The position numbers and the translations under genes are program-made. Of a stretch of DNA of 64,000 nucleotides, positions 1 through 7,808 are shown one piece after another. This DNA comes from Streptomyces humi (lineage in GTDB: Bacteria; Actinomycetota; Actinomycetes; Streptomycetales; Streptomycetaceae): contig NZ_LBMU02000045.1 of NCBI RefSeq assembly GCF_001005085.2, positions 62,001-126,000 of the forward strand. The letters are read 5' to 3'. The notes below the pieces were generated by a model, which had not been told where the DNA came from, did no database searches, and worked only from the letters and a program-made list of their open reading frames with translations. Within the stretch, counting starts at the first letter, position 1. Every line of letters begins with the position of its first letter.

Positions 1-1
1 G

Positions 2-142
2 GATGTCCGCCCATCCCAGCCGATCTGGTCGCCACGGCCCGAGCACCGCTCCGGACCGGTGCTGCTCAAGGTCACCTACCACGGTTACGACACGCTGGCC
101 ATCGCGCTTCTGGCAGCCGCCGCCGCCCGGACGGGCCGGTAG
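2..142 (+). CDS. Possible C-terminal end of a gene entering from the left
   Basis: An open frame runs from the window edge to a TAG at 140-142. The last 28 codons (starting GTG at 59) read as plausible protein, containing KVTYHGYDTLAIALLAAAAA, with G/C-rich third positions. I do not recognise the family. It may equally be chance coding in GC-rich DNA. From 143 to 392 I see no gene. Confidence 0.2.
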   Translation, partial: DVRPSQPIWSPRPEHRSGPVLLKVTYHGYDTLAIALLAAAAARTGR

Positions 143-392
143 CCGAAGGCCTGGCACCGCTACCTCGCCCCGCACCTGCGCCCCACAGGCCGCACTCCCT
201 CCAGGCCACCAGGGACGAGAACCCGGCAGCGGGCAGCGTCGATCGAGCAGCGGCCGACTCACCCTCACACGCTGCCGGGAACGGGTCAGCCAAGGGCTTG
301 GCGCGAACCGGACGGGACCAGCCCTCGCTCGACGAGAGGTCGGCTCCTTATGACGGCATCGCGCTCCTCGTCCCGCGAAGCGCGGCCGGATA

Positions 393-737
393 TCAGTGGC
401 TGGGTCGGAATCGAAGCGCCGACCAGATGCCGTCGATGGCGATCTGCCGCACAGGCCGCACGCCGTGCTCGCTGAGCGCGGCAGCCAGAGTGTCGCGGTT
501 GAGATCCGTGCCGAGCTTCCCGCCCTTCGGGTAGGCCACCCAGGCGAGAGCATCGCGCCGTGCCGCGGCGAGCGCGGCCCGCGTGTCCGCCCCGAGGAGA
601 TCACTGGAGGTGGTCACGAAGGCGAGCACCGCATCAACCGAAGCCGACTCGCCGACGGTCTCGATCTCCAGAGGGACGTCGTCGGGCTTGCCCAGCACGG
701 CGACGCTCTGACCGGGCTTGATCTGAAGCTTGCTCAT
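393..737 (-). CDS. DUF3052-like small protein
   Basis: A 114-residue cytoplasmic protein starting at the ATG at 735-737 (MSKLQIKPGQ). The N-terminal half has KPGQSVAVLGKPDDVPLEIE. The C-terminal half has AWVAYPKGGKLGTDLNRD followed by a WSALRF ending. This layout (a Gly-rich loop, then a Pro-Lys-Gly-Gly loop and a Trp-Ser-x-Leu-Arg end) resembles the actinobacterial DUF3052 family, whose biochemical role I do not know. The longer open frame upstream of the ATG is low quality and overlaps the next gene, so I reject it. It is the third gene of a minus-strand run with the 857-1249 and 1264-2214 genes, separated by a 119-bp gap, so co-transcription is possible but not certain. Confidence 0.6.
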   Translation of the reverse strand: MSKLQIKPGQSVAVLGKPDDVPLEIETVGESASVDAVLAFVTTSSDLLGADTRAALAAARRDALAWVAYPKGGKLGTDLNRDTLAAALSEHGVRPVRQIAIDGIWSALRFRPSH

Positions 738-856
738 GAGAGACACACGCTGATCCTGCCACCTGGGTGGGAGCTCGCGCCTGAAGGACGGGCAGTCTCC
801 AGGTCGGATCCGGATGTGGCTCGGCCCGCCTCCCACAACATTCCTACGGTGAGCGG

Positions 857-1249
857 CTAACCAGCGATCGCCCGCAAGATCGGCTGTCCAAGTGTGCCGA
901 GCCAGCCCGCGAGCGATCCGAGTGGCCCGATCAGTCCGGTACTGGCTGCGGCCAGCGCACCCGCCGAGGACAACAGATGGGTGATCCGGCCCAGTCGGCC
1001 CGCCACTGCCTGCCGGTCCGGCTCCGGTCGGGCGACCTCCTCGTCCAGCGAGTCCAGCTCGGCCCGCACCTCGGGCTCGATTGCCGGCGGCAACGCCGTC
1101 CGCTCGATCGACGCCCTCAGTTCCCGGACCAGGCCGCGCACCTCCTGGCCGCCCGCTGTGAAGACGGCCGACTGGCCACCGCGAACGGTCTGGTTCCCAG
1201 CGACGTTGTTGACCACGCCGCCCTGCTGGTTGCCGATATTGAAGGACAT
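857..1249 (-). CDS. Small protein with N-terminal Gly/Asn/Gln motif and hydrophobic C-terminus
   Basis: A 130-residue protein from the ATG at 1247-1249 (MSFNIGNQQGGVVNNVAGNQ). Residues 3-20 form a polar F-N-I-G-N-Q-Q...N-N-V-A-G-N-Q motif, followed by GGQSAVF. Residues 35-92 are predicted helical and charged. Residues 95-130 are Gly/Ala/Leu-rich and hydrophobic (GLIGPLGSLAGWLGTLGQ), resembling a membrane-active tail. An alternative ATG at 1268-1270 (MVRRRG...) overlaps the stop of the upstream FHA gene as ATGGTGA, so the pair is probably translationally coupled. The same motif occurs in the FHA protein (residues 176-193), which suggests physical interaction. I do not recognise a named family, so any effector role is inference. 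Confidence 0.65.
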   Translation of the reverse strand: MSFNIGNQQGGVVNNVAGNQTVRGGQSAVFTAGGQEVRGLVRELRASIERTALPPAIEPEVRAELDSLDEEVARPEPDRQAVAGRLGRITHLLSSAGALAAASTGLIGPLGSLAGWLGTLGQPILRAIAG

Positions 1250-1263
1250 GGCTCCCCGTCTCC

Positions 1264-2214
1264 TCACCATTGCCGCCAGGACGCCTGCCGCTCGGCATCC
1301 TCGAAGCGGCGGCGCCGGGACGTCGTCACGATGTGCAGAACGATCCCGATGACCGTCAGAACCGTCCCGATCGCCGCCATCGCGAACCCGACCGCACCTA
1401 CCGGCACCCCGGCCACCTCCGGTCCGAGCAGCTCCGGAGCGGAGCCGAAGTTCGAACTCCCCGACGAAATATCGTCGTTGGTCCTGGCAATGAATCGAAT
1501 GATCACCCAGCCGTAGATCCCGCCCCCGATCAGAAAGAGCAGGAAGCCAAGCATGATCAGGTGTCGCGCCCTGGTACGGGTCGCGGCGATCTCCTTGAAA
1601 AAGCCCTCGCGCTGTGCCTGCTGAACATAGTTGTACTGGTCCCCGGCGACATTGCTCAGCCGGTCGGCCTGCTGCTCCCCGATGTCGAACCGCCGCTCGC
1701 CGTTGGGCGGCGTACGGCCGGCCTCGCGCGGTGCCAGGCGGCCCGGCGGGCCGGAGGGTGGCCCTGCGGCGGGAGCGCCGTACGGCGTGCGCCCGGGCTC
1801 AGGGACGGGGCTCCAGCCCGGCATGGTGTCCGAGGTACGGATCGGGCTGCCGTCGGCTCCGGGCTTCGGGGTCTGAACGGTGCGGTCGGCGGAGCACAGC
1901 TCTTCGTAATGCACCTCTATGGGCCCGAAATCCAGCACGTCGCCCGAGTGCAGCACCTGCTGACCGAGCACCGGGTGACCGTTCAGCATGGTTCCGTTGG
2001 TGGAGGCGAGATCCACGACGGTGGTCCGGCCCGAGGCCCGCCACACCACCGCGTGCCGTCGGCTGACGCCCGGATCACCTACCTGGATCTGGCAGTCGGA
2101 GTCCCGCCCGACCAGCATCGGCTGGTCGTCGATGACGAAGACCCGGCCGCGCAGCCGGTCCGGGCGGTCGACCACGAGGTGCGGTAGGTCGCGCTCCCGC
2201 GGAGGAGGGTCCAT
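1264..2214 (-). CDS. FHA-domain membrane protein with two C-terminal TM segments
   Basis: A 316-residue protein starting at the ATG at 2212-2214 (MDPPPRERDL). The FHA fold covers roughly residues 13-103, with GRD (36-38), SRRH (51-54) and STNGT (71-75), the residues that bind phosphothreonine. Residues 110-172 are a Pro/Gly-rich linker. Residues 176-200 carry a motif F-D-I-G-E-Q-Q...S-N-V-A-G-D-Q-Y, nearly the same as the start of the next protein. TM helices lie at about 219-243 and 268-296, followed by a basic tail. FHA domains read Ser/Thr-kinase phosphorylation, so this is probably a membrane-anchored phospho-dependent adaptor. The 38 extra residues available upstream lack coding character and were excluded. 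Confidence 0.8.
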   Translation of the reverse strand: MDPPPRERDLPHLVVDRPDRLRGRVFVIDDQPMLVGRDSDCQIQVGDPGVSRRHAVVWRASGRTTVVDLASTNGTMLNGHPVLGQQVLHSGDVLDFGPIEVHYEELCSADRTVQTPKPGADGSPIRTSDTMPGWSPVPEPGRTPYGAPAAGPPSGPPGRLAPREAGRTPPNGERRFDIGEQQADRLSNVAGDQYNYVQQAQREGFFKEIAATRTRARHLIMLGFLLFLIGGGIYGWVIIRFIARTNDDISSGSSNFGSAPELLGPEVAGVPVGAVGFAMAAIGTVLTVIGIVLHIVTTSRRRRFEDAERQASWRQW

Positions 2215-2952
2215 GGCACGACCTCCTGCCTTGGCGATGCATCCGGCGTCGGCGAAACGATTCGGTCGCGAATTCTGATGATCCTCACTTTCCAGTAAAG
2301 GCCGATCGGCCCAGTCCTGCCACAGCATCCTGGACGGCCGGAGCTCGGCAGTACGTTCGGATCGTCCCCTCGGCCCGCGGCCCTTCGTTCTCGACGGGCC
2401 GGTCTCCGCGGCTCGGGCCCGTGTCCGTCCGGCCGCCCGCCTCTCCGCGGGACACGGCGCCTTGATCAGGGACGGCGTAGCACCGCGGTGATCGTGCCGA
2501 AGGCCAGGCCGCCGACCAGGTCGCCGTCTGGGCTGCCTGGCCGCTCGCCTCGGTCTGCTCGTCAGGCAGTGACGTCAATGTCGGTGACCGGGCACAGCAC
2601 CAGAGCCACCTGCGGTATGAGGCGGGTAGCGGGCCACTGGGCCCCGGCACGTCGGCCAGAGCCACCCCAGCCGGGTCCCATCCCGCGAGCCCGGGGTACG
2701 ACTGCGCTTCTTCCTGGACCTGCGCCAAGACCCGGACCAGTAGCCCGGTCGGCTGCGCCGCAACGCGCCACGGCCCGGAGCGAGATGTACTCAGGGCCAT
2801 GTCCGTGTGCAGGGGCCACCGGAACGCCGACACGACTGGTCTAGTTCGGAGAACTGACGAGCCCTAACGTGATCACACCGCTCCAGATGGCCCGCAGGTG
2901 TCTTTCAGACACCGGTGCGTGGCGCCAGGACCCACCCGAAGGGGGACCGTGG
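2215..2952. other. Gap without a confident gene
   Basis: 738 bp between the FHA gene and the ANTAR gene. The only coding-like stretch is the broken minus-strand frame at 2562-2833, listed separately. The rest shows no convincing frame on either strand. Confidence 0.5.
2562..2833 (-). pseudogene. Possible broken hypothetical gene
   Basis: On the minus strand the frame opening at 2833 reads plausibly through VRVLAQVQEEAQSYPGLAGW and PAGVALADVPGP. It then loses coding character. Another frame supplies a natural-looking end, VALVLCPVTDIDVTA, with a stop at 2562-2564. Joining them needs a frameshift near 2620-2640. I do not know the family. Either a decayed small gene or chance is possible. Confidence 0.25.
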
Positions 2953-3297
2953 TCAGGTGGTGCGGGGCCAGGTGTAGCGGCTGATGGCCTGATGTAGTTC
3001 GGTACGTTCGGGGTCGGGCAGTTCGCCGCCCTGGGCGAAGGCGAGGACGTGCTGGGCGACGGTGGCCAGTTTGGTGTTGGTGCGCTGGGAGATGTCCCGC
3101 AGGACTCTCCAGGCTTCCTCGGGCGGGATCTTCCCCAGAACGACGACGACTCCGATGGCCTGGTCGATGACGGCGTGCGAGGTGACAGCCTGCTGAAGCT
3201 GACCGCATTCGCCCTCCAGCCGCTCGTTCTCCATTGCGAGATCCGTTGCGGACAGGAGCGTCAGGGGTCGCGTTCGGGAGAGCGCGAAGAAGGCCAT
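2953..3297 (-). CDS. ANTAR-domain RNA-binding protein
   Basis: A 114-residue protein. After a short N-terminal segment comes ENERLEGECGQLQQAV, a coiled-coil lead-in. The three-helix ANTAR domain follows (residues about 37-92: AVIDQAIGVVVVLGKIPPEEAW...VLRDISQRTN...LATVAQHVL). ANTAR domains bind paired hexaloop RNA hairpins and act as transcription antiterminators. Most actinobacterial versions carry an N-terminal GAF or PAS sensor, which is absent here, so this is a minimal form that may depend on a partner. The next open frame upstream does not look coding. A start at the internal Met22 (MENERLEG) is also possible, since no clear ribosome site precedes 3297. Confidence 0.8.
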   Translation of the reverse strand: MAFFALSRTRPLTLLSATDLAMENERLEGECGQLQQAVTSHAVIDQAIGVVVVLGKIPPEEAWRVLRDISQRTNTKLATVAQHVLAFAQGGELPDPERTELHQAISRYTWPRTT

Positions 3298-3751
3298 GAG
3301 TCACCGGAGGGGTAGGGGAACGTCGCGGCGGGGCACCGCCGCTCACTTCATCTTCCCTCCCGGTTGCCGGGCACGCACTGGGCTGGTACCGCAGTCCGAC
3401 GCCGCTCGAACGCGCGTGCCGTCGTGGCCGACATCCTGTGGGTGGTGCGGCCGGATTGTGCCGCTCTGGGAAATCTGTGATGACCCCTGCTGCGCCCGTA
3501 CCGCCGGTCGCCGAGCCGGATCCGTTCGCGCTCGTGTGCCCCGGTGGCCGGGTCGGTCTGCGCGCCGGGGGCCAGCGCAAGACCCATCGCTCCGGTAGTG
3601 GTGGGAGCCCGCTGTGTCAGTGGGTGCATGGAGCCTGTGCTGGGGCGCTTTGGGCGGTCCGTGCGATACGTGAGCACGCGTCCCGGCCGGGCGCAGGCCG
3701 GAAAAAGCGGAGGTCACAGGCTCTTTTGAAAGACCACGACGCGTTCGGCGT
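3298..3751. other. Gap without a confident gene
   Basis: 454 bp. Several overlapping open frames occur on both strands, but they are Arg/Pro/Gly-rich with no family resemblance, as expected of GC-rich noncoding DNA. It may hold the promoter of the ANTAR gene and the 3' end of the rhodanese transcript. Confidence 0.5.
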
Positions 3752-4339
3752 TCAGCGGCTGCGGAGGGCGGTGAGCGTGGCGTCCAGGTCGGCCGCCCGT
3801 GGCCGGTTGTACGGCAGTCTGCCGAGCACGGCCGCCATGCCGCAGGTGTTCGTGAGGGCGGAGTAGACGAGGCCGCCCGCGATGCCGGCCGAGATCAGCA
3901 GCAGGGCCGGATGCACGAGCGGGCCGAGGACGAGGCCGAGGAGGACCAGCGTGCCGGCGGTGAAGCGGACCTGGCGTTCCATGCTCCAGCCGGCCCGGTT
4001 TTCGCAGGCCGGCGGCGTGTGGAGGTCGTGCCCTTCGGCGGCCCAGGCGCCGGTGCCGCCGGCGAGAGTCGCCGTGGTGATGCCCTGCTCGGCCAGCAGC
4101 TTGCAGGCGTTCTCGGAGCGTGCCCCGGAGGCGCAGACGACGAGGACGTCACCGCGCTCGGCGGCGTGCCGTATCTCCGGCAGCGCCCGCCGGATGTGGT
4201 CGAGGGGGATGTTGACGGCGCCGGGCAGGTGCCCGGTGGCGTACTCGGCGGAGGTGCGCACGTCGATGACGGTCAGTTCGTGCAGCCGGGTGCGGGCCTG
4301 GTCGGTGCGGAGGGCGACGGGAGCGGGGGAACTGGTCAT
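3752..4339 (-). CDS. Rhodanese-like protein with membrane DUF2892 tail
   Basis: A 195-residue protein. The rhodanese domain spans about residues 8-110 (VIDVRTSAEYATGHLPGAVN) with the catalytic loop CASGARS, Cys69 being the persulfide-forming residue. A linker with CENRAGW and MERQVRF precedes two hydrophobic segments (about 128-165), the DUF2892/YgaP-type membrane anchor. The enzyme moves sulfane sulfur at the inner face of the membrane. It is divergent from cstR, and the palindrome at 4390-4403 lies between them, so it is probably CstR-repressed and induced by persulfides. It belongs with the other sulfur genes at 4.4-7.3 kb. Confidence 0.88.
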   Translation of the reverse strand: MTSSPAPVALRTDQARTRLHELTVIDVRTSAEYATGHLPGAVNIPLDHIRRALPEIRHAAERGDVLVVCASGARSENACKLLAEQGITTATLAGGTGAWAAEGHDLHTPPACENRAGWSMERQVRFTAGTLVLLGLVLGPLVHPALLLISAGIAGGLVYSALTNTCGMAAVLGRLPYNRPRAADLDATLTALRSR

Positions 4340-4389
4340 GGCAGGTGTGATCCTTGGTGGTCGACGCCGTCCCGGACCGGGACGTACAG

Positions 4390-4403
4390 TACCCCGAGGG
4401 GTA
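4390..4403. promoter_or_regulatory. CstR operator 1
   Basis: The 14-bp palindrome TACCCCgaGGGGTA lies between the divergent rhodanese and cstR genes. Two copies with the same arms (TACCCC-nn-GGGGTA) lie at 7297-7310 and 7332-7345. This matches the GC-flanked dyads bound by CsoR/CstR-family repressors. Its place 18 bp before the cstR start fits autoregulation. Confidence 0.75.
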
Positions 4404-4420
4404 TTTTCCGAGGAGTGATC

Positions 4421-4708
4421 GTGGAACTGGATCTTGCGGGTGCGGAGCTGAAGGCCGTACTGAACCGGCTGCGCCGGGCCCAGGGTCAGATCTCCGGTGT
4501 GATCCGGATGATCGAGGAGGGGCGGGACTGCGAGGAGGTCGTCACACAGCTCGCCGCAGCCTCGCGCGCGCTGGACCGTGCCGGTTTCGCGATCATCGCG
4601 ACGGGGCTCCAGCAGTGCGTGACGGACATGGAGTCCGGCCGTAAGAACGGCGAGGACCCGGAGGCGATGCGGGCCCGGCTGGAGAAGCTGTTCCTGTCTC
4701 TGGCGTGA
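4421..4708 (+). CDS. cstR: CstR-type persulfide-sensing repressor (CsoR family)
   Basis: A 95-residue all-helical DUF156/CsoR-family repressor. I chose the GTG at 4421 because AGGAG (4411-4415) lies 5 nt upstream. The GTG at 4415 would overlap that site. The family's two conserved Cys are present, Cys37 (GRDCEEVV) and Cys66 (LQQCVTD), 29 residues apart. The position of the copper-binding His of CsoR (residue 62) is Gly. Loss of that His with both Cys kept marks the CstR branch, which senses sulfane sulfur by di- or trisulfide bridging and then leaves DNA. It sits among persulfide dioxygenase, rhodanese and sulfite exporter genes, and three candidate operators lie nearby. Confidence 0.85.
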   Translation: MELDLAGAELKAVLNRLRRAQGQISGVIRMIEEGRDCEEVVTQLAAASRALDRAGFAIIATGLQQCVTDMESGRKNGEDPEAMRARLEKLFLSLA

Positions 4709-4727
4709 TCATGTGTCACGGTGTGCC

Positions 4728-5474
4728 TCACACCGCCGCGTCGGCGAGCATGAAGGCCGCCACCGCCAGCAGCACCAGGGCGAAGATCCGCTGAAGCGTG
4801 TGCCCGGAGATCTTCGCGGACAGCTTCTTGCCGTCCCAGGCGCCGAGGATCGCGGCCCCGACGAAGGGGCCGACGACGGCCCAGTCGAGTCCCTCGACCG
4901 TGTCGGCCCGGGTCGCCAGCGCGGCCAGTGAGTTGACGGTGATGACCATCAGGCTGGTGGCCACCGCGTTGCGCATCCGCATGCCCAGCACCCCCACCAG
5001 TGCCGGTACGGCGAGGAAGCCGCCGCCGACACCGAGGACACCGGTGACCGCGCCGAGCCCGGCACCGGCTGCCGCGGCGCGCCCCGGCCGCACCGCCACG
5101 GCACCCTCCCCGGCCCGCCGGGACCGCATCATACGCACGGCGGCCGCTCCCGCGACCACCGCGAAGGCCGCCGTCAGCACGGCCGCCGGGACGTGGGCGG
5201 CGAGCGCGCCCCCGAGCGTCGCCGGGACGATCCCCGCCGCCGCGAACAACAGCCCCGTACGCCACCGCACATGCCCCTCACGGGCGTGCGCGACCAGCGC
5301 CGTGACCGACGTGATCGTCACGATGACCAGGCTCGCGGTGGTCGCCACGACCGGACTGGAGCCGAGCAGGTAAATCAGCGCGGGAACGGCCAGGACACTG
5401 CCGCCGCCCCCGAGCGCCCCGAGCGCGAGACCGATGACCGCTCCCGCGGCCAGGGCGAGTATGACCGCGCTCAC
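4728..5474 (-). CDS. TauE/SafE-family sulfite/anion exporter
   Basis: A 248-residue integral membrane protein with about eight hydrophobic segments. It shows the family's internal duplication: LGALGGGGSVLAVPAL near residues 14-30 and GVLGVGGGFLAVPALVG in the second half. TauE/SafE proteins export sulfite or organosulfonates. Here it probably removes sulfite made by the persulfide dioxygenase. It starts at the GTG at 5474, overlapping the stop of the upstream rhodanese as GTGA, so the two are translationally coupled. It is the last gene of the CstR-controlled operon 7271-4728 and converges on cstR with a 19-bp gap. Confidence 0.85.
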   Translation of the reverse strand: MSAVILALAAGAVIGLALGALGGGGSVLAVPALIYLLGSSPVVATTASLVIVTITSVTALVAHAREGHVRWRTGLLFAAAGIVPATLGGALAAHVPAAVLTAAFAVVAGAAAVRMMRSRRAGEGAVAVRPGRAAAAGAGLGAVTGVLGVGGGFLAVPALVGVLGMRMRNAVATSLMVITVNSLAALATRADTVEGLDWAVVGPFVGAAILGAWDGKKLSAKISGHTLQRIFALVLLAVAAFMLADAAV

Positions 5475-5863
5475 GCGACCGTGCCGTTCGCGCCGCGCGC
5501 GTCCACCACGGGCAGCCCGGCTCCGGCCCAGTCCCGCATGCCGCCCGTCACGTCCACGGCCTGCGAGCCGCGGGCGACGAGCAGCTCGGCGGCCTGCCGG
5601 GAGCGGTTTCCGGAGCGGCAGATCACGACCAAGGGCCGCGCCCGGGCCGGCGCGGGCAGTTCCGCGCCGGCGGCCAGCGCCGACAGGGGAAGGTGCACGG
5701 CCCCGGGTGCGTGTCCCGCCTGCCACTCGTACGGCTCGCGCACGTCCAGCAGCACAGCCTCGCCGCCGCCCTCGACGGCGTTCCCGTGGCCGGTGCGCGC
5801 GGCCGCCTCCCGCACGCTCACACGGCCAGGGCTTCTGCCCCTGCTCCGTCGGAAGATACTCAT
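5471..5863 (-). CDS. Single-domain rhodanese sulfurtransferase
   Basis: A 130-residue cytoplasmic protein that is essentially one rhodanese domain. Motifs are LLDVREPYEWQAGHAPGAVH and the active-site loop ICRSGNRSRQ with Cys82 as acceptor. It would shuttle sulfane sulfur between the CstB-like enzyme and acceptors such as glutathione/mycothiol or sulfite. It lies 49 nt downstream of the persulfide dioxygenase gene and overlaps the exporter by 4 nt, the middle gene of the operon. Confidence 0.87.
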   Translation of the reverse strand: MSIFRRSRGRSPGRVSVREAAARTGHGNAVEGGGEAVLLDVREPYEWQAGHAPGAVHLPLSALAAGAELPAPARARPLVVICRSGNRSRQAAELLVARGSQAVDVTGGMRDWAGAGLPVVDARGANGTVA

Positions 5864-5912
5864 CCCGGTTTCTCGCTCCTGTCTCGGATTCGCCCGTGCG
5901 TACTGGCCGGCG

Positions 5913-7271
5913 TCAGGCGGCCCGGACGGCCAGCCCTGCCTTCTCGGCCGCGTCGAAGGAGTCGTCGACGGCGACTACGGTGCGTCCGGCGGCATCCAGC
6001 AGGGACGCGGCGACACCGGCGCGCATCCCGCCCGCGCAGTGCACCCACACCTCACCGTCCGGTATGTCGTCGAGGCGGCGGTGCAAGGTGTGGATCGGGA
6101 TGTGCACCGAGCTCTCGACGAACCCGGCAGCCCGCTCCGACCCACGCCGGACGTCCAGGACGACGACCCCCTCCCGCCCGCGCCCGGCCAACTCGGCGAA
6201 CGTCGCCCGGCGGAAGGAGACCGGTGTCTCGCCCTCACGGACCCAGTCGACCGGGGTACCGGTGGCTGCGGCCGCCGGCCGGTCGATCCCCACCCGCACC
6301 AGCTCACGCTGCGCGGCAGCGAGCTGCCCGGGCGATTCGGCGAGCAGCGTGACCGGCTTGCCCCACGGAATCAGCCAGGCCAGATAGGTGGCCAGCTGCC
6401 CTTCCGCCTCGAAGTTGAAGGATCCCGACACATGCCCTGCGGCGAAGGCGATCCGGTTGCGCAGATCCACCACCCACTCCCCCGCCGCCAGCCGCGCGGC
6501 GATCTCCTCGGCGTCGGCCCCAGCCGGTGGCGTCAGGTCGACGGGCGCGGGTCCAGCCGCGTTGGCCGAGCCCATGTGCGTGTAGTAGGCGGGAATGTCG
6601 TCCAGACCGGCCAGCAGGTCGGCGACGAAGGCGTCCACGTCCCGGGTCAGCGCCTCGTTGGACGCCTTCTCCTTGCCGATCGTGGTGTCGCCGCCCTCCG
6701 CCTGCGCGGACGAGCAGAAGCTGCCGAACCCGTGCGTGGGCAGGACGGCTGTCTCGTCAGGAAGTTCGGTGGCCAGCCGGTGCGCGGAGGCGTGCTGGGC
6801 GCGGGCGAGGTGTCGTGTCAGGCGCGGTTCGACCAGGTCGGGCCGTCCGACCGTGCCGATCAGCAGGGAGCCGCCCGTGAACACGGCGACCGCCGTGCGG
6901 TCTTCTTCCAGCACGTAGGAGGTGTGGTGCGGGGTGTGACCGGGCGTGGACAGCGCCCGCAGTGTCAGGCCGGCGTCGAGGGCCGTGACATCGCCGTCGC
7001 CCACGGGCGTCCGCTCGAACGACACGCGGGCCGCGGCCGGTACGAGGTAGGCGGCGCCCGTGAGGCGGGCGAGTTCCAGGCCGCCGGTGACGTAGTCGTT
7101 GTGCACGTGCGTCTCGACGACGTGCGAGATCCGCACCCCGCGCCGGGCGGCCGCCGCGATCACCCGGTCGACGTCGCGGGGCGGGTCGACCGCCACGGCC
7201 GTCCGCTCACCGCCGGCGAGATAGCTGCGGTTGCCGAGTCCCGGCACCTCGATGGTGTCGACGAAGAACAC
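5913..7271 (-). CDS. CstB-like persulfide dioxygenase-rhodanese fusion
   Basis: A 452-residue three-part enzyme. Residues 1-230 are a metallo-beta-lactamase fold with the non-heme iron ligand motif ETHVHNDY (His55, His57, Asp59) and a later PGHTPHH. This half oxidises persulfides to sulfite. Residues about 255-345 look like a rhodanese fold (VVDLRNRIAFAAGHVSGSF) but its loop LLAESPGQ lacks Cys, so it is a pseudo-rhodanese. Residues about 360-452 are a true rhodanese with VHCAGGMRAG. MBL, inactive and then active rhodanese is the order of staphylococcal CstB, which makes thiosulfate from persulfide. The GTG start at 7271 has AAGGGAG upstream. Two CstR palindromes lie 26-74 bp upstream. It is the first gene of the operon. 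Confidence 0.87.
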   Translation of the reverse strand: MFFVDTIEVPGLGNRSYLAGGERTAVAVDPPRDVDRVIAAAARRGVRISHVVETHVHNDYVTGGLELARLTGAAYLVPAAARVSFERTPVGDGDVTALDAGLTLRALSTPGHTPHHTSYVLEEDRTAVAVFTGGSLLIGTVGRPDLVEPRLTRHLARAQHASAHRLATELPDETAVLPTHGFGSFCSSAQAEGGDTTIGKEKASNEALTRDVDAFVADLLAGLDDIPAYYTHMGSANAAGPAPVDLTPPAGADAEEIAARLAAGEWVVDLRNRIAFAAGHVSGSFNFEAEGQLATYLAWLIPWGKPVTLLAESPGQLAAAQRELVRVGIDRPAAAATGTPVDWVREGETPVSFRRATFAELAGRGREGVVVLDVRRGSERAAGFVESSVHIPIHTLHRRLDDIPDGEVWVHCAGGMRAGVAASLLDAAGRTVVAVDDSFDAAEKAGLAVRAA

Positions 7272-7296
7272 GGGTTGCTCCCTTCGAGTGAAGACG

Positions 7297-7310
7297 TACC
7301 CCCAGGGGTA
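7297..7310. promoter_or_regulatory. CstR operator 2
   Basis: The palindrome TACCCCcaGGGGTA lies 26 bp upstream of the persulfide dioxygenase start. It has the same arms as the sites at 4390 and 7332 and probably blocks the operon's promoter until CstR is persulfidated. Confidence 0.75.
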
Positions 7311-7331
7311 TATCCACGACGGTAGCACTAA

Positions 7332-7345
7332 TACCCCTGGGGGTA
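7332..7345. promoter_or_regulatory. CstR operator 3
   Basis: The palindrome TACCCCtgGGGGTA starts 35 bp from the start of operator 2. It faces the broken DUF302 gene that follows on the plus strand, so the pair may have controlled two divergent promoters. Confidence 0.72.
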
Positions 7346-7399
7346 TTCACGGGGACAGGGCAGTTCCCTGGGAGACACCGCGCGGTCCGGCTCGGCACC

Positions 7400-7780
7400 G
7401 ACTTCGCCACCGCCGTCGCCCGCACCCGCGACGCCCTCGCCGCGCAGGGCTTCGGCATCCTGACCGAGATCGACGTCACCGCCGCCCTCAAGGCCCAGCC
7501 GGACCGCACCGCAGAAGACATGGAGGACTACGTCATCCTCGGCGCCCGCAACCCGGCCCTCGCCCACCGCGCCCTGGAGACCGACCGCTCCATCGGGCTG
7601 CCGCTGCCCTGAAGCGTGGTCGTCAGCCGCGACGGCGACCGCACCGCCGTACAGGCCTTCGACCCGAACACGATGGTCACCCCCACCGGACTCGACGCCC
7701 GGCACCCGGTCGCCGAGGAGGCCACCCGCCGCCTCGACGCCGCACTCACCTCACTCGTGTCGGCCGACACGACCGCCTGA
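7400..7780 (+). pseudogene. DUF302-family gene, N-terminally truncated with in-frame TGA
   Basis: One frame reads clear DUF302 sequence: DALAAQGFGILTEIDVTAAL, then DYVILGARNPALAHRALE and IGLPLP. It meets TGA at 7610-7612 and continues in the same frame with SVVVSRDGD to a TGA at 7778. In DUF302 relatives the residue after LP is a conserved Cys (PCNV), so TGC has apparently become TGA. The usual N-terminal strand and start codon are missing, and a second conserved Cys (normally GACNP) is Arg. I read this as a decayed gene once controlled by CstR. Selenocysteine insertion is a less likely alternative. Confidence 0.72.
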
Positions 7781-7808
7781 CGAAGCCCCGGATCAGAGAA
7801 ACACGCCC

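Noticed and set aside
5193..7325. A 710-residue plus-strand frame antisense to the persulfide dioxygenase
   Set aside because: It is Arg/Gly/Ala-rich and unrelated to any family; the minus strand encodes a clear CstB-like enzyme.
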